DNA of 64,000 nt from Rariglobus hedericola (GTDB lineage Bacteria > Verrucomicrobiota > Verrucomicrobiia > Opitutales > Opitutaceae), in assembly GCF_007559335.1 (NCBI RefSeq), contig NZ_VMBG01000001.1, positions 1,922,001 through 1,986,000 on the forward strand. Direction: 5' to 3'. Position numbers and translations under genes: made by a program. Shown here in pieces: positions 16,432 through 26,040 of this stretch. A model generated the notes under the pieces. The model made no database searches. It was not told the origin of the DNA and was given only the letters and a program-made list of their open reading frames with translations. The number at the start of each line of letters is the position of its first letter. Position 1 is the first letter of the stretch.

Positions 16432-17751
16432 ATGAAATCACGCCCCAACCGCTTTCTCTCCGCAGCGCTCGTTTTGCTAGCACTCATTGCACCTCTCAAA
16501 GCAGCCACCTATACTTGGACCTCAGCCACTACTGGCGGAGCATGGGACACCACCTCTTCAAACTGGAGCGGAGCCGGCAGCACTTGGGTCAACGGCAACG
16601 ACGCCACGTTCGGCTTCACCACGGGCACCACGGTAACTTTGAGTTCTGCTATCACGACAACAGGGATCACGAGCAATGGAACCGCGACTCTCGGCATCGG
16701 AGCTGGCAGCCTGATCGCCCCCTCCTTCACATTTACCAACACTGGGTATATTGATCTGAGCTCCACACTCGGCGGCACTGGAGGACTTTCTATTTCAAGT
16801 AGCAGCACCGGACGCCTTAATCTCAAGGCAGCCGCCAGCTATACAGGCGATACCTTCCTCACCGGTTCGGCTTATCTAAATCTGGATGGCAATCCCGATA
16901 ACTTACTTCCCACCGGAACGACTGTAAATATGGCCGCCGGCACCACAGTGCGATTAGGAAAGGCCGCAGGTAATCAGCAGATTTCCGGATTGGTAAGCAC
17001 AACGGCTAATGCGGGCACGGTTACGATTACTGCTGCAGGCTATAATCTGACTCTCTCCACCAAATCCGGCACCACAACCACCTTTTCCGGCACGATCAGT
17101 GGCAACAGCACCAACACTCTGAATCTGGTAATCAACGGCTCCGGCACCCAGGCGCTCAACGGAACAAACAGTTTCTACGGCACCACCACCGTCTCCAGCG
17201 GCACCCTCAGTCTCGGATCCAATCTTACGAACACCGGTTCCATCTCTGTATCCGGCGGAACTCTTACCAGTTCCATCGCCAACGTAAACCTCGGCACAGG
17301 CGGCGTGTCCGTGTCTAACGGCGGCACCATCGATACCCGTGGCAGCGCTATCGGATCCTTCACTCTCGCGGCCGGCCAGGACTTCATGTCCAACGGCGGC
17401 ACGCTTAAGTTCGACCTCGATACCACCTCTTCTCTTGACCAGATTAAAGGCTCCGGTGCCGGTTCTTCATTCAACCTCACCAACACATCGCTGACGCTCA
17501 ACCTGATCAGTTGGAACGTGGGCGACTACAATAACAGCTACAGCCTTTTCAGTGGTTTCATCGACAGTGGAAGTGTCTCCGGCGTCACCATCACCGGCTA
17601 CGACACCACCAACTGGGTAGCCTCTCTCTCCAATACCGGCGTGCTCTCCTTCTCCGCCTCCGCCGTCCCCGAGCCCTCCACCTACGCCATGCTCGCCGGT
17701 GCCGCCATGCTCGGCTTCGCGGCTCTCCGCCGTCGCCGCACAATTGTTTAA
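16432..17751 (+). CDS. PEP-CTERM surface protein with beta-strand repeats, cluster C copy 1
   Basis: 439 residues. Signal peptide 1-24 (ending LKAA), then 'TYTWTSATTGGAWDTTSSNW'. PATR-like repeats follow (ISSSSTGRLNLKAAASYTGDT; NGSGTQALNGTNSFYGTTTVSSG). The C-terminus is VPEPSTYAMLAGAAMLGFAALRRRRTIV, a textbook PEP-CTERM signal with a basic tail. Likely anchored or displayed at the cell surface through exosortase. Base composition is slightly more AT-rich in the first half than in neighbouring genes. The next gene starts 10 nt downstream. Confidence 0.9.
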   Translation: MKSRPNRFLSAALVLLALIAPLKAATYTWTSATTGGAWDTTSSNWSGAGSTWVNGNDATFGFTTGTTVTLSSAITTTGITSNGTATLGIGAGSLIAPSFTFTNTGYIDLSSTLGGTGGLSISSSSTGRLNLKAAASYTGDTFLTGSAYLNLDGNPDNLLPTGTTVNMAAGTTVRLGKAAGNQQISGLVSTTANAGTVTITAAGYNLTLSTKSGTTTTFSGTISGNSTNTLNLVINGSGTQALNGTNSFYGTTTVSSGTLSLGSNLTNTGSISVSGGTLTSSIANVNLGTGGVSVSNGGTIDTRGSAIGSFTLAAGQDFMSNGGTLKFDLDTTSSLDQIKGSGAGSSFNLTNTSLTLNLISWNVGDYNNSYSLFSGFIDSGSVSGVTITGYDTTNWVASLSNTGVLSFSASAVPEPSTYAMLAGAAMLGFAALRRRRTIV

Positions 17752-17761
17752 AGAACGGATC

Positions 17762-18616
17762 ATGATCTCCCGTCTCCGGCCGTTCGTTCTCGCCGCCTTT
17801 GCCTGTTCAGGCGTGGCGGCATTTGCCGTCCCAGAGGCCAGGCTGCCCGCGCCGCTCATTCCGGTTGTTTTAAAAGTAGACGACCTGTCCGTGCGCGGCA
17901 ACGGAGCCGCCTCCGCACGATGGAAACGCATCACCGACTTTGCGCTAGAGCGTAAATTCAAACTCTCCATCGGAATCATCGCCAACTCGCTCGAAGGCGA
18001 CAAACCCGCCTACTCCGCCTACCTTAAAAATCTTCAGAAAAGTGGCCTGATTGAGTTTTGGTTTCACGGTTATGATCACGGGGTTCACAAGGACGGAGAG
18101 CCCGGCAAAGACTACGCCGAATTCGCCAACCGTCCCTACGAAGAACAAAAGCGCCGTTTCGAGATCAGCCAGAAACTCGCCGTCGAAAAACTTGGCGCTC
18201 CATTCACTTGCTTCGGTCCGCCCGGCGGCGGCAACACGCAGGCCTCCGATGCGGACTGGGAAGCCACCACGCGCGTGATGGCCCAAGACCCCGCAATGAA
18301 GCTCTGGCTCTATCCCAAGGCGCTCGATGAACGCGGCGCCAAGCTGCAGTCCGCCGGCAAGGTCACCATCCTCGACCGCGTGTATCAGGTGAACATCGAG
18401 CAACCACTCTTCGTTCCCAACCCCGAGAAGTTCATCGAGGCCTACGCCAAACACGCGCCGGGACGCCGTTATTTTATTCTGCAAGGCCACCCCGATCAAT
18501 GGGACGACGCCCGCTGGGCCGCCTTCGTGAAACTCATCGATTACCTTCAGACCAACCATATCCCCATCCTCACGCCTTCCGAACTCGTCGCCTCACTTTC
18601 CACCCCCGTCTCCTGA
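17762..18616 (+). CDS. Secreted NodB-fold deacetylase-like protein, short form (cluster C)
   Basis: 284 residues: signal peptide (1-22), then directly a NodB-like domain without a carbohydrate-binding module. Candidate ligands are D40-D41 (LKVDDL) and H102/H106 (FHGYDH). A distinct loop, FGPPGGG, replaces the FGSPFN of the long forms, and DERGAKLQSAGKV is inserted before the DRVYQVNIEQPLF segment. Its closest relative here is the cluster D copy at 43134, which shares both features. The second deacetylase in one operon suggests different acetyl positions or glycans. The ATG at 17762 gives the signal peptide. Confidence 0.8.
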   Translation: MISRLRPFVLAAFACSGVAAFAVPEARLPAPLIPVVLKVDDLSVRGNGAASARWKRITDFALERKFKLSIGIIANSLEGDKPAYSAYLKNLQKSGLIEFWFHGYDHGVHKDGEPGKDYAEFANRPYEEQKRRFEISQKLAVEKLGAPFTCFGPPGGGNTQASDADWEATTRVMAQDPAMKLWLYPKALDERGAKLQSAGKVTILDRVYQVNIEQPLFVPNPEKFIEAYAKHAPGRRYFILQGHPDQWDDARWAAFVKLIDYLQTNHIPILTPSELVASLSTPVS

Positions 18617-18629
18617 CTATTCCCGCACC

Positions 18630-19958
18630 ATGAAAACACGCCTATCTTTCCCTCCATTCTTTGCATTGATCGCAGCCACTTCACCATTCATCCAAGCCGC
18701 GTCATTCACCTGGGATCCCACCGGCGCGCCTGAGACTCCTGTCGGCGGCAGCGGAGACTGGAGCACCTCCATCGCCAACTGGAGCAACGGAACAGCCGAC
18801 GTTTCATGGGCCAACGCCACCGGCGTCAACACCCACAACGCCATCATCAGCGCCTCTTCCGCCCTCTCGCTCACCACCGCCATCCGGGTCCGCAACATCA
18901 CCAGCGCGGGCACCACCACGATCTCCGGCGGCACCCTCACCTTGGATTCGGATGCCAACACCGGCACGGGAGGCGGCAACACCGGTCCAATTATAGGCGG
19001 CGCCGGCACCCTCACCATTTCGTCCGTGATAGCCGGCTCCAGAGGCCTTGGCGTGAGCACTACCGGCACCGTTGTTATTTCCGGCGCCAACACCTACACC
19101 GGCAACACACTTGTCAGCAACGGCACACTCAAGCTCGGCGCCAGCAATACGCTGACCACTTCGACCTCCCTTTATATCTTCGGCTCTGGCCGCACAGTCG
19201 ATCTCGGCGGCTTCAATCAAACGGTCGCCCTCATCGGTGGCTCCAATGGCTACATCAAAAACACCGGCGGCTCCGCCTCGACCCTGACCATCAACGGCTC
19301 TGGCAATTCCACCACCGGTATCGCCATTCAGAACTCCATCAACCTCATCAAACAAGGCACGGGCACACTCGGTCTGTCCGGAGGCCAGGGAGCCATTAAT
19401 TACACCGGCACCACCACCCTCTCCGACGGCACCCTCAAGCTCACCACCGCCAGCTCCGGCCTCACCGGCACCAGTGCCATCACCATCGACGGTGGCTCTC
19501 TCGCCAGCGTTGCTGCCGGCAATCTTTCTCTGGGCACGGGTCACTTTCTCATGAGCGCCGGCTCGATCACCCCCGGTGAATCCGGCGTCGCTTCTTCCTT
19601 CACCCTCGCTGCCAACAGAAACTTCACAACCAATGGCGGCACGCTCAACTTCGATATCGGCACGAGCTTTGACCAGATTCTTGGTTCGGGCACCGGCACA
19701 TTTAGCCTGACCAATACCACGCTCGCACTCAGCGGCGACGTTTCGGTCGCCGGCTCTTACACACTGTTCAGTGGGTTCTCATCCGGCGCGGTCTCCAACC
19801 TCACGATCACCGGCCTGGCCGGCGGCTTCACCGGCTCCCTCGCCAACACGGGCATCCTCACCATCTCCGCCATCCCCGAACCCTCCACCTATGCCGCTTT
19901 TGCCGGTGCCGCCATGCTCGGCCTCGCCACCCTGCGCCGCCGCTCGATTCGCCGTTAA
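18630..19958 (+). CDS. PEP-CTERM surface protein with beta-strand repeats, cluster C copy 2
   Basis: 442 residues. Signal peptide 1-24 (ending IQAA), SFTWDPTGAPETPVGGSGDWS opening, PATR-like repeats (GTVVISGANTYTGNTLVSNG; GTGTLGLSGGQGAINYTGT), and the C-terminal signal AIPEPSTYAAFAGAAMLGLATLRRRSIRR. Second PEP-CTERM gene of the cluster, 13 nt after the short deacetylase, so the deacetylase/PEP-CTERM pair appears to be duplicated in tandem. A strong terminator hairpin follows at 19982. Confidence 0.9.
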   Translation: MKTRLSFPPFFALIAATSPFIQAASFTWDPTGAPETPVGGSGDWSTSIANWSNGTADVSWANATGVNTHNAIISASSALSLTTAIRVRNITSAGTTTISGGTLTLDSDANTGTGGGNTGPIIGGAGTLTISSVIAGSRGLGVSTTGTVVISGANTYTGNTLVSNGTLKLGASNTLTTSTSLYIFGSGRTVDLGGFNQTVALIGGSNGYIKNTGGSASTLTINGSGNSTTGIAIQNSINLIKQGTGTLGLSGGQGAINYTGTTTLSDGTLKLTTASSGLTGTSAITIDGGSLASVAAGNLSLGTGHFLMSAGSITPGESGVASSFTLAANRNFTTNGGTLNFDIGTSFDQILGSGTGTFSLTNTTLALSGDVSVAGSYTLFSGFSSGAVSNLTITGLAGGFTGSLANTGILTISAIPEPSTYAAFAGAAMLGLATLRRRSIRR

Positions 19959-19981
19959 ACACGGCACGACACCGCATCTCT

Positions 19982-20023
19982 CCGCGTGCCATCCGCCAAC
20001 GCGGGTGCACGCGGTTTTTGTTT
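19982..20023 (+). terminator. Rho-independent terminator
   Basis: Perfect 8-bp stem CCGCGTGC (19982-19989) / GCACGCGG (20007-20014) followed by TTTTTGTTT. It closes the 14224-19958 operon; the LamG gene and downstream enzymes therefore probably have their own promoter or depend on read-through. Confidence 0.7.
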
Positions 20024-20066
20024 CATCATCCCATCTCCACTCGGTTTTCCTCCTGATTTTCCCACC

Positions 20067-20876
20067 ATGAAATCCACCGCACTTCTGCCCTTTCTTGCAC
20101 TCTTCGGCACCAGTCTGTCCGCCCAGTCAGCCCCGCTTCTCTCGTGGAATTTCAACGAAGGCGGCGGTGCCTACACCGCGAATCTCGGTTCTGCAGGTGA
20201 CGCCAATCTCTACACGGTGGCCGTGGGTGGGGACGGCATGCCGTTCTTCAGTGCCGATGCCAAAGGCGTTTCCGAAAAAACCGGTGACTACGCCTTGGAT
20301 CTCACCAGCGCCACCGGCATGGGCGCGACCACTCCCAACTCCACCGGCCCGGCCGCCGTGGTTTGGTCCAATTCAACCGGTCTTTCCGCACTCTCCGGCC
20401 TCTCCTCCTTCACCCTCACCGGCTGGATCAACCCCGCAGTCCCTCTGAACGCATCCGCCCGCATCGTGGTCGCAGGTCCGATCACCTTGATGGCCGGCAC
20501 CGAGGATCGCCTCTCCCTTCAAGTCAACGGCACGCACAGCGATGTCCAAAGCGAACCGTCCTTCAACAAGCCGGGGGCATGGATCTTCTTCGCCGCCGTG
20601 TATGACGGCACCCGCACCACCGACAACGTCACCTACTACGTCGCCACCACCACCCCGGGCACCTTGACCGTCGCCGGCACCACCACCATCGCCGCCGGCA
20701 AGCTCAAGCCTTTCTCCGGCCAGTTTCTCGTCGGCAACAACGCCACCAAAAGCGCGACCACGCGTCCGTTCAAGGGTCTCATCGACAACCTCGCGGTCCA
20801 CGGCGCGAAAGACGACGCCAGTGGCGCCCTCACCAAAGAAAAAATCGAAGCCATCCGTGCGGCGGCCACCCGCTGA
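20067..20876 (+). CDS. Secreted LamG/concanavalin A-like protein
   Basis: 269 residues with a signal peptide (1-22). The mature part is a single concanavalin A-like domain (SWNFNEGGGAYTANLGSAG near the N-terminus; SSFTLTGWINPA; WIFFAAVYDGT; KGLIDNLAVHG near the C-terminus), matching Laminin_G_3. It probably binds glycans outside the cell. The ATG at 20067 is chosen because MKSTALLPFLALFG makes a signal peptide; longer in-frame starts run through the terminator. The heparinase-like gene follows by 32 nt. Confidence 0.82.
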   Translation: MKSTALLPFLALFGTSLSAQSAPLLSWNFNEGGGAYTANLGSAGDANLYTVAVGGDGMPFFSADAKGVSEKTGDYALDLTSATGMGATTPNSTGPAAVVWSNSTGLSALSGLSSFTLTGWINPAVPLNASARIVVAGPITLMAGTEDRLSLQVNGTHSDVQSEPSFNKPGAWIFFAAVYDGTRTTDNVTYYVATTTPGTLTVAGTTTIAAGKLKPFSGQFLVGNNATKSATTRPFKGLIDNLAVHGAKDDASGALTKEKIEAIRAAATR

Positions 20877-20908
20877 TTTTCTCACGACCCACCTCCTATT
20901 CTATCTCC

Positions 20909-23140
20909 GTGATTTCGACCGCTTCAATAATCCGGCACACCTTCGCGACGATCTGTATATTCACCTTTGGGTTATTGAACGCACGAGCAGCTGTTCCCAA
21001 TCACGCGACCATCACTCAAGCAGAGGTCTTGAAATCACTGGAGACTCAATCTCCCTCCTGGACCGCCACCATCCGCGAAAACAGGCCGCGTCTCTATTTT
21101 TCGGATACACAGTGGCCGCAGGTCGTCCGCGAACTCGCCGCCCTTCCCGCCCCCCGTGCAGCCTTGCGCGACGCGTTTTACTCGTCGATGGACAAGGTCG
21201 TCGCCGAACCGCCCCCCGAATACCTGCCTCCCGAGCAGATGGTCGGCAAACGCGGCGACACCAAGACACTCTATAGCGCGATGGAAGAACTCTGGCAGCG
21301 CGAGGTCGGCAACCAGATCTTCGCCCTCGCCGTCGCCGCCCGCCTCAAGCCCGATGCACCCTACCGCGCGAAGATGCGCGAACTCACTCTCGCCGCCATC
21401 GCCTTCGAAACCTGGGGCCGCAACACCTCGAAAATGGGCAACAATGCCGACCTCGCCGCCGGCCACATCGGCCGCGGCATCGCCGTCGCCTACGACTGGC
21501 ATCGCGACGCCTTCACCGACGCCGAACGCCAGCAGATCCGCGACGTCATCGCTGCCCGCATGCCCTGCCTGCTAAAAGGTCTCTATGGCGATGCCTTCTG
21601 GGCACGTGGATTCGAGGAAAACCACAACCAGGTCAGCGTCGCCGCCCTCGCCTTCTGCGGCATCGCTTTCTACGGCGAACTCCCTGGCGCGCCCGAATGG
21701 CTCGCCGCCGCCCGCCTGAATTTCCAGCGCGTGGCCGACCACGCTTCCGACGACGGCAGCTCCGTCGAGGGCGTCTCCTATTGGACCTACGGAATGAACT
21801 ACATCCTCCAATACATCGAGGCGACCCGCCTGATCACCGACTCCGCCGATCTCTACCAACGCCCGTTCCTCAAAAACGCCGCCGCCTACCGCCTCAACGC
21901 GTCCACGTCCGGACTCACCGGCAACCTTCCGTGGGGCGACGCCGTCACTCGCGATTGGTCCACGCCACACGCCATCATCTACCGCCTCGCCTCGGAATAC
22001 ACCGACTCCGACGCCGCCTGGTTTGCCGACAATCTGCCGACCCCGCGCGGCGGTGCCGATGACCGCGCGCTCAACTTCCTCTGGGCCCGCACCGCACCCG
22101 CCTCCGGCTCCGGCCCCCGCGCCCTCGACCACCGCCTCACCGTCAACGATCTCGTCACCACCCGTTCCGGCTGGTCCTCCACCGACTACCTGCTCTCCAT
22201 TAAAGCCGGCCCTACCAATCGTAACCACAGCCATCTCGACGCCGGCGCCCTCGCTCTCGCCTTTGGCGACGAATGGGTGCTCGTCGCTCCCGGCTACGGC
22301 AAAGGCTCGGGCGAAGGCGCCTTCTGGCAGTCGGGCGGCTCGCGCTGGACCTATTTCTCCAACGCCACCGAGTCCCACGCCACGCTCCTCGTGAACGGAA
22401 AAAACCAGCGCTTCGACCGCGACGCCCGCGCCACCATCACCGGTTTTTTCAGCTCTCCCGATTGGAACGCCACCACTGTCGATCTCACCCGCGCTTATTC
22501 CGACGTCACCTCGCTCACCCGCGAAGTGCTCCATCGTCGTGGCGACTACATCCTCGTGTTCGACACCGCGACCGCCACGCAACCCGTCACCATCGAATGG
22601 CTCGCCCAGTTCCGCACCGATCCCATAAAACCCAACAGCAGCACGCTTCTCGCCGAAGGCAAAAACGGCCGTCTCCTCACCACGCTCCTCGCGCCCGCCG
22701 AACAACTGACGCTTCGCGAACCCACCACGCCGAAAGTCGACGTCACCCAAGGCCGTCACTTCACCTATGCCGCCAAGCAATCCGGCGAAGCCCTCGGCTT
22801 CACCGCACTTTTCCAACCCGTCCCGGCCGCCAAAACCACATCCGCACTGACCACCCGCGTCACCGGCAACCACATCGAAATCTTCGGCGAAGGTTGGACC
22901 GATCATCTCGCCCGCTCTGAAAAAACCTCCGAGCTCCGTTTCTCTCTTACATCCGACCAAACCACCGCGCACATAAGCGCCCGTCTCGCTATCATCCGCA
23001 CGACCTCCGCCGGCATCGTCTCGTTCATCGCACTGGATGCCGCCTCGATTAATCTACCCGGCCTCTCACGCACCTTTGGCGCTCCCAAAAACCTTACCGG
23101 ACAACGCAACGCCGACGGCACCTGGACCATCTCACAGTAA
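20909..23140 (+). CDS. Secreted heparinase II/III-like polysaccharide lyase
   Basis: 743 residues, GTG start, signal peptide 1-27. An N-terminal alpha/alpha toroid (about 60-390) contains EENHNQVS and 'GSSVEGVSYWTYGMNYIL', the substrate-cleft motifs of the family. A heparinase II/III beta-sandwich (about 415-650) contains 'GPTNRNHSHLDAGALALAFG', with conserved His residues. Enzymes with this fold cleave uronic-acid-containing polymers (heparan, chondroitin, alginate, oligo-uronates) by beta-elimination; which one is not decidable here. The product would be unsaturated uronates, which fits the neighbouring dehydrogenases and alginate-lyase-like protein. Confidence 0.87.
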   Translation: MISTASIIRHTFATICIFTFGLLNARAAVPNHATITQAEVLKSLETQSPSWTATIRENRPRLYFSDTQWPQVVRELAALPAPRAALRDAFYSSMDKVVAEPPPEYLPPEQMVGKRGDTKTLYSAMEELWQREVGNQIFALAVAARLKPDAPYRAKMRELTLAAIAFETWGRNTSKMGNNADLAAGHIGRGIAVAYDWHRDAFTDAERQQIRDVIAARMPCLLKGLYGDAFWARGFEENHNQVSVAALAFCGIAFYGELPGAPEWLAAARLNFQRVADHASDDGSSVEGVSYWTYGMNYILQYIEATRLITDSADLYQRPFLKNAAAYRLNASTSGLTGNLPWGDAVTRDWSTPHAIIYRLASEYTDSDAAWFADNLPTPRGGADDRALNFLWARTAPASGSGPRALDHRLTVNDLVTTRSGWSSTDYLLSIKAGPTNRNHSHLDAGALALAFGDEWVLVAPGYGKGSGEGAFWQSGGSRWTYFSNATESHATLLVNGKNQRFDRDARATITGFFSSPDWNATTVDLTRAYSDVTSLTREVLHRRGDYILVFDTATATQPVTIEWLAQFRTDPIKPNSSTLLAEGKNGRLLTTLLAPAEQLTLREPTTPKVDVTQGRHFTYAAKQSGEALGFTALFQPVPAAKTTSALTTRVTGNHIEIFGEGWTDHLARSEKTSELRFSLTSDQTTAHISARLAIIRTTSAGIVSFIALDAASINLPGLSRTFGAPKNLTGQRNADGTWTISQ

Positions 23141-23151
23141 TCACCTCCGCC

Positions 23152-23180
23152 GTAGGGGCGCGGCTCGACCGCGCCCGCTC
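23152..23180. repeat. REP-like palindromic element
   Basis: GTAGGGGCGCGGCTCGACCGCGCCCGCTCC with an 8-bp stem GGGCGCGG/CCGCGCCC and loop CTCGA. It sits just after the heparinase-like gene. It is nearly identical to the copy at 24429. Confidence 0.75.
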
Positions 23181-23228
23181 CGAAATCCCCCATCCTGCCC
23201 TTTCATCCTGTCCATCCTGTCGAAAACC

Positions 23229-24419
23229 ATGCCCCTCCGCATTTCCGCCCTCCTCGCCTCTCTGCTCTTCGCATCAATCCTCACCGCCGCCGATGAACCG
23301 AAGCGCAACCCCAACTATACCGGCCCAAGCGCGCCCACCGAGATTCTTCCCGAACAGTCCGTCCCGGCGAACCACGTCTTCACGCATCCCGGCATCCTCC
23401 ACAGCCAGTCCGACCTCGACTTCGTCCGCTCTCGTCTCGCCGCCAAAGAAGAACCCTGGACGTCCGCCCTCGCCGCCATGCGCACAAGCGAGTTCACCCA
23501 GCTCGCCTACAGGCCCAAGATCATCCCCGTCATCAATCCGCACGACAACTCCGTCGGCTACCTGATGAAGGACGCGTCCGCCGCTTACGGTCATGCCCTG
23601 CTCTGGGCCATCACCGGCGAACGCGCCCACGCCGACAAAGCCATCGAAATCCTCGATGCCAGCGGCGACCAGCTCGTCGAAATCCAGATCGGTCGCAGCG
23701 ACCAGGGCAAAGTCACCGCCGGCTTCGTCGGCGGAAAATTCGCCAGCGCCGCCGAGCTCATCGCACACTACCGCCAGCCCGATGGCTCCACCGCAGGCTG
23801 GCCGAAAGCATCCGCCGATCGTTTCCGCAAAATGCTGCTCACCGTGTTTTATCCGCGCGTGGAAACCTTCAAGCCCACGTTCAACGGCAACTGGGACGCC
23901 TGCATGATCGCCACCATGATGTCGCTCGCGGTCTTCTGCGACGACCAGCCCAAGTTCAACCGCGCCGTCGCCTACTACCTCAACGGCCAAGGTCACGGCT
24001 CGCTCACCCACTACATCTACGCCCACGGTGAAAACCAGGAATCCGGCCGCGACCAAATCCACGGCCAGATGGGCCTCGGCTCCCTCGCCGCCTCCGCCGA
24101 GATCGCCAAGAAGCAGGGCCTCGATCTCTACAGTGCCGCCGACAACCGTCTCGCCGCCGGCTACGAACACATGGCGAAATACCTCGCCGGCCACGATGTG
24201 AAGATCGTCGGCCCCGTGCCCATCAGCCCGCACGGCCGCGATCGTTTCATGCCCATCTTCGAACTGGCCTACCAACACTACGTCATCGAAAAGAAACTCG
24301 ATCTGCCCTTCCTCCGCGAAGCCGCCGAAAAACACCGCCCCGAGGGCAACGACCTCATCGTCCTCCAAAGCTGGGGCACGCTCACCAACTACCGCGGCCC
24401 CGCGATCAAATCCCCCTGA
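23229..24419 (+). CDS. Secreted alginate-lyase-family protein
   Basis: 396 residues with a signal peptide (1-21). An alpha/alpha toroid with HPGILHSQSDLDFVRSRLAA near the N-terminus, NGNWDACMIATMMS (about residues 215-228) and ENQESGRDQIHGQMGLG (about 263-279) matches the alginate lyase superfamily (PL5/PF05426 and relatives). The NW and SGRD-H-Q residues correspond to the substrate-binding His/Tyr/Asn region. A periplasmic or extracellular lyase for mannuronate- or other uronate-rich chains is likely. REP-like repeats flank it on both sides. Confidence 0.83.
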   Translation: MPLRISALLASLLFASILTAADEPKRNPNYTGPSAPTEILPEQSVPANHVFTHPGILHSQSDLDFVRSRLAAKEEPWTSALAAMRTSEFTQLAYRPKIIPVINPHDNSVGYLMKDASAAYGHALLWAITGERAHADKAIEILDASGDQLVEIQIGRSDQGKVTAGFVGGKFASAAELIAHYRQPDGSTAGWPKASADRFRKMLLTVFYPRVETFKPTFNGNWDACMIATMMSLAVFCDDQPKFNRAVAYYLNGQGHGSLTHYIYAHGENQESGRDQIHGQMGLGSLAASAEIAKKQGLDLYSAADNRLAAGYEHMAKYLAGHDVKIVGPVPISPHGRDRFMPIFELAYQHYVIEKKLDLPFLREAAEKHRPEGNDLIVLQSWGTLTNYRGPAIKSP

Positions 24420-24428
24420 CACTCCGCC

Positions 24429-24457
24429 GTAGGGGCGTGGCTTGACCACGCCCGCTC
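24429..24457. repeat. REP-like palindromic element
   Basis: GTAGGGGCGTGGCTTGACCACGCCCGCTCC, stem GGGCGTGG (24433-24440) / CCACGCCC (24446-24453), loop CTTGA. Same outer sequence as 23152, with compensatory stem changes that keep base pairing. Confidence 0.75.
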
Positions 24458-24486
24458 CGTTGCCATCCAATCGCAGCTCTCCCTTC

Positions 24487-26031
24487 ATGAAAAAGCTTCT
24501 GCCCCTCTGCGCCGCCCTCCTCCTCGGCTGCGCCTCGACCTACGCCCAGACTCCGACTATCGCCCCCGCAACGGCTTCGCCCGCCACGGACGCCCGCGTG
24601 TCAGCGATCAAAGCACTCCAAATTCCCAACGGCACGATCACGTTCGCGCAACGTGACGAGTCGCCGACGTTCACCGCGCCCGACGGCAAAGTTCAAAACA
24701 ACCTTCCGCCGCGCACCATCGTAAAGCTGGTGCTCAACCCCGCCAAAGGCTCCAACATCAACGTCGAGCTCTGGCTGCCTGATGCGGAAAAATGGAACGC
24801 CCGCTTCCTCGGCCTCGGCAACGGTGGCTCCGCCGGCCGCATCAATCCCCTGAGCCTCGCCTGGCCCGCCGCCAGCGGTTACGCCGTCGCCACGACTGAC
24901 ATGGGAACCGCTCCCAACGCTGACTCTGGCGTCAACAACCGCGAGGTTTGGAAAGACTTCGGCTTCCGCGCCACTCACCTCATGACGGTTGCCGCCAAAC
25001 AGATCATTACCGCCCACTACGGCAAAGCCCCCGAGTTCTCCTACTTCAACGGCGGCTCCACCGGCGGACAGCAAGGCCTGCAGGAAGCGCAACGCTACCC
25101 CCAAGACTACGACGGCATCATCACCGCGATCCCCGCGCATTGCCGCACTCCGCTGCACGCCTACTTCCTCTGGAACGATCAGATCCTCAAAAAAACTCCG
25201 TTCACCAAAGAGCAGGAAGCCGCCGTCATCGCCGCGGGTAACGAATACATGGCCGCACGCGAAACTCCACCCGTCGCCGGCAAGTTCGTCTCCGACCCGC
25301 GCTACACCGGCAAAGACGCCGAGGCGGTCATCGCGCTCGCACTGAAAAAAGATCCGTCGCTCACGCCCGCGCACGCCGACGCCCTCCGCAAACTCTTCGA
25401 CGGACCCAGGCACACCGTTACCGGCGAACGCATCTTCAACGGCATCCCGTTCGGCAGCTCCATCAGCTCCGCCCACGGCCACCTCTATCTCTTCAAGTGG
25501 GTTTTCGGGGCGAACAAGAAACTCGAAGACATTAATTTCGGCAACGACATCGACACCTATACCGCCGCGCTCGGGCCGTATCTGAACGCGGAGAACCCCG
25601 ATCTGAGCGCCTTCGAAAAACGCGGCGGCAAAATCATCATGACCTCCGGCTCCGTGGATTCCATCGTGCCCACACACGCGACGCTCGATTACTACGAGCG
25701 CGTGATCACGCATGTCGGCAGCCTTGAAAAAACGCAGTCGTTCTTTCGCTTCTACATTATTCCCGGCATGGGCCACGGCGGCGGTCCCGGCATCCAGAAC
25801 ACACCCAACCTGCTCGATGTCGTGCGCGCCTGGCGCGAAAAAGGCACCGTCCCCGAAATGCTCCACGGCAAGCGCGTCGTGAACGGAAAAACCGAATTGG
25901 AAATGCCGCTCTACCCCTATCCGGCCAAAACCGGCTGGGACGCCGCGACCTCCAGCTTCAAGGCCGTGGACGGCCCGCGCGGCGGAGTCGAACGCGTCGC
26001 CCCCGCCTTCCGCCCCGCCGCCGCCGAATAA
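24487..26031 (+). CDS. Tannase/feruloyl-esterase family alpha/beta hydrolase
   Basis: 514 residues with a signal peptide and possible lipobox (LLLGC, Cys15). The nucleophile elbow is GGSTGGQQG with S191, the acid is D391 (SGSVDSIVP), and the base is H430 (GMGHGGG). In classical tannase/feruloyl esterases a disulfide joins Cys residues next to the Ser and His (CS-D-HC motif). Here both positions are Gly (G190, G431), a paired loss. Expected activity is hydrolysis of phenolic or acyl esters attached to polysaccharides. It is the last plus-strand gene of cluster C and converges on the DUF4886 gene. Confidence 0.86.
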   Translation: MKKLLPLCAALLLGCASTYAQTPTIAPATASPATDARVSAIKALQIPNGTITFAQRDESPTFTAPDGKVQNNLPPRTIVKLVLNPAKGSNINVELWLPDAEKWNARFLGLGNGGSAGRINPLSLAWPAASGYAVATTDMGTAPNADSGVNNREVWKDFGFRATHLMTVAAKQIITAHYGKAPEFSYFNGGSTGGQQGLQEAQRYPQDYDGIITAIPAHCRTPLHAYFLWNDQILKKTPFTKEQEAAVIAAGNEYMAARETPPVAGKFVSDPRYTGKDAEAVIALALKKDPSLTPAHADALRKLFDGPRHTVTGERIFNGIPFGSSISSAHGHLYLFKWVFGANKKLEDINFGNDIDTYTAALGPYLNAENPDLSAFEKRGGKIIMTSGSVDSIVPTHATLDYYERVITHVGSLEKTQSFFRFYIIPGMGHGGGPGIQNTPNLLDVVRAWREKGTVPEMLHGKRVVNGKTELEMPLYPYPAKTGWDAATSSFKAVDGPRGGVERVAPAFRPAAAE

Positions 26032-26040
26032 GGCGGAGGA

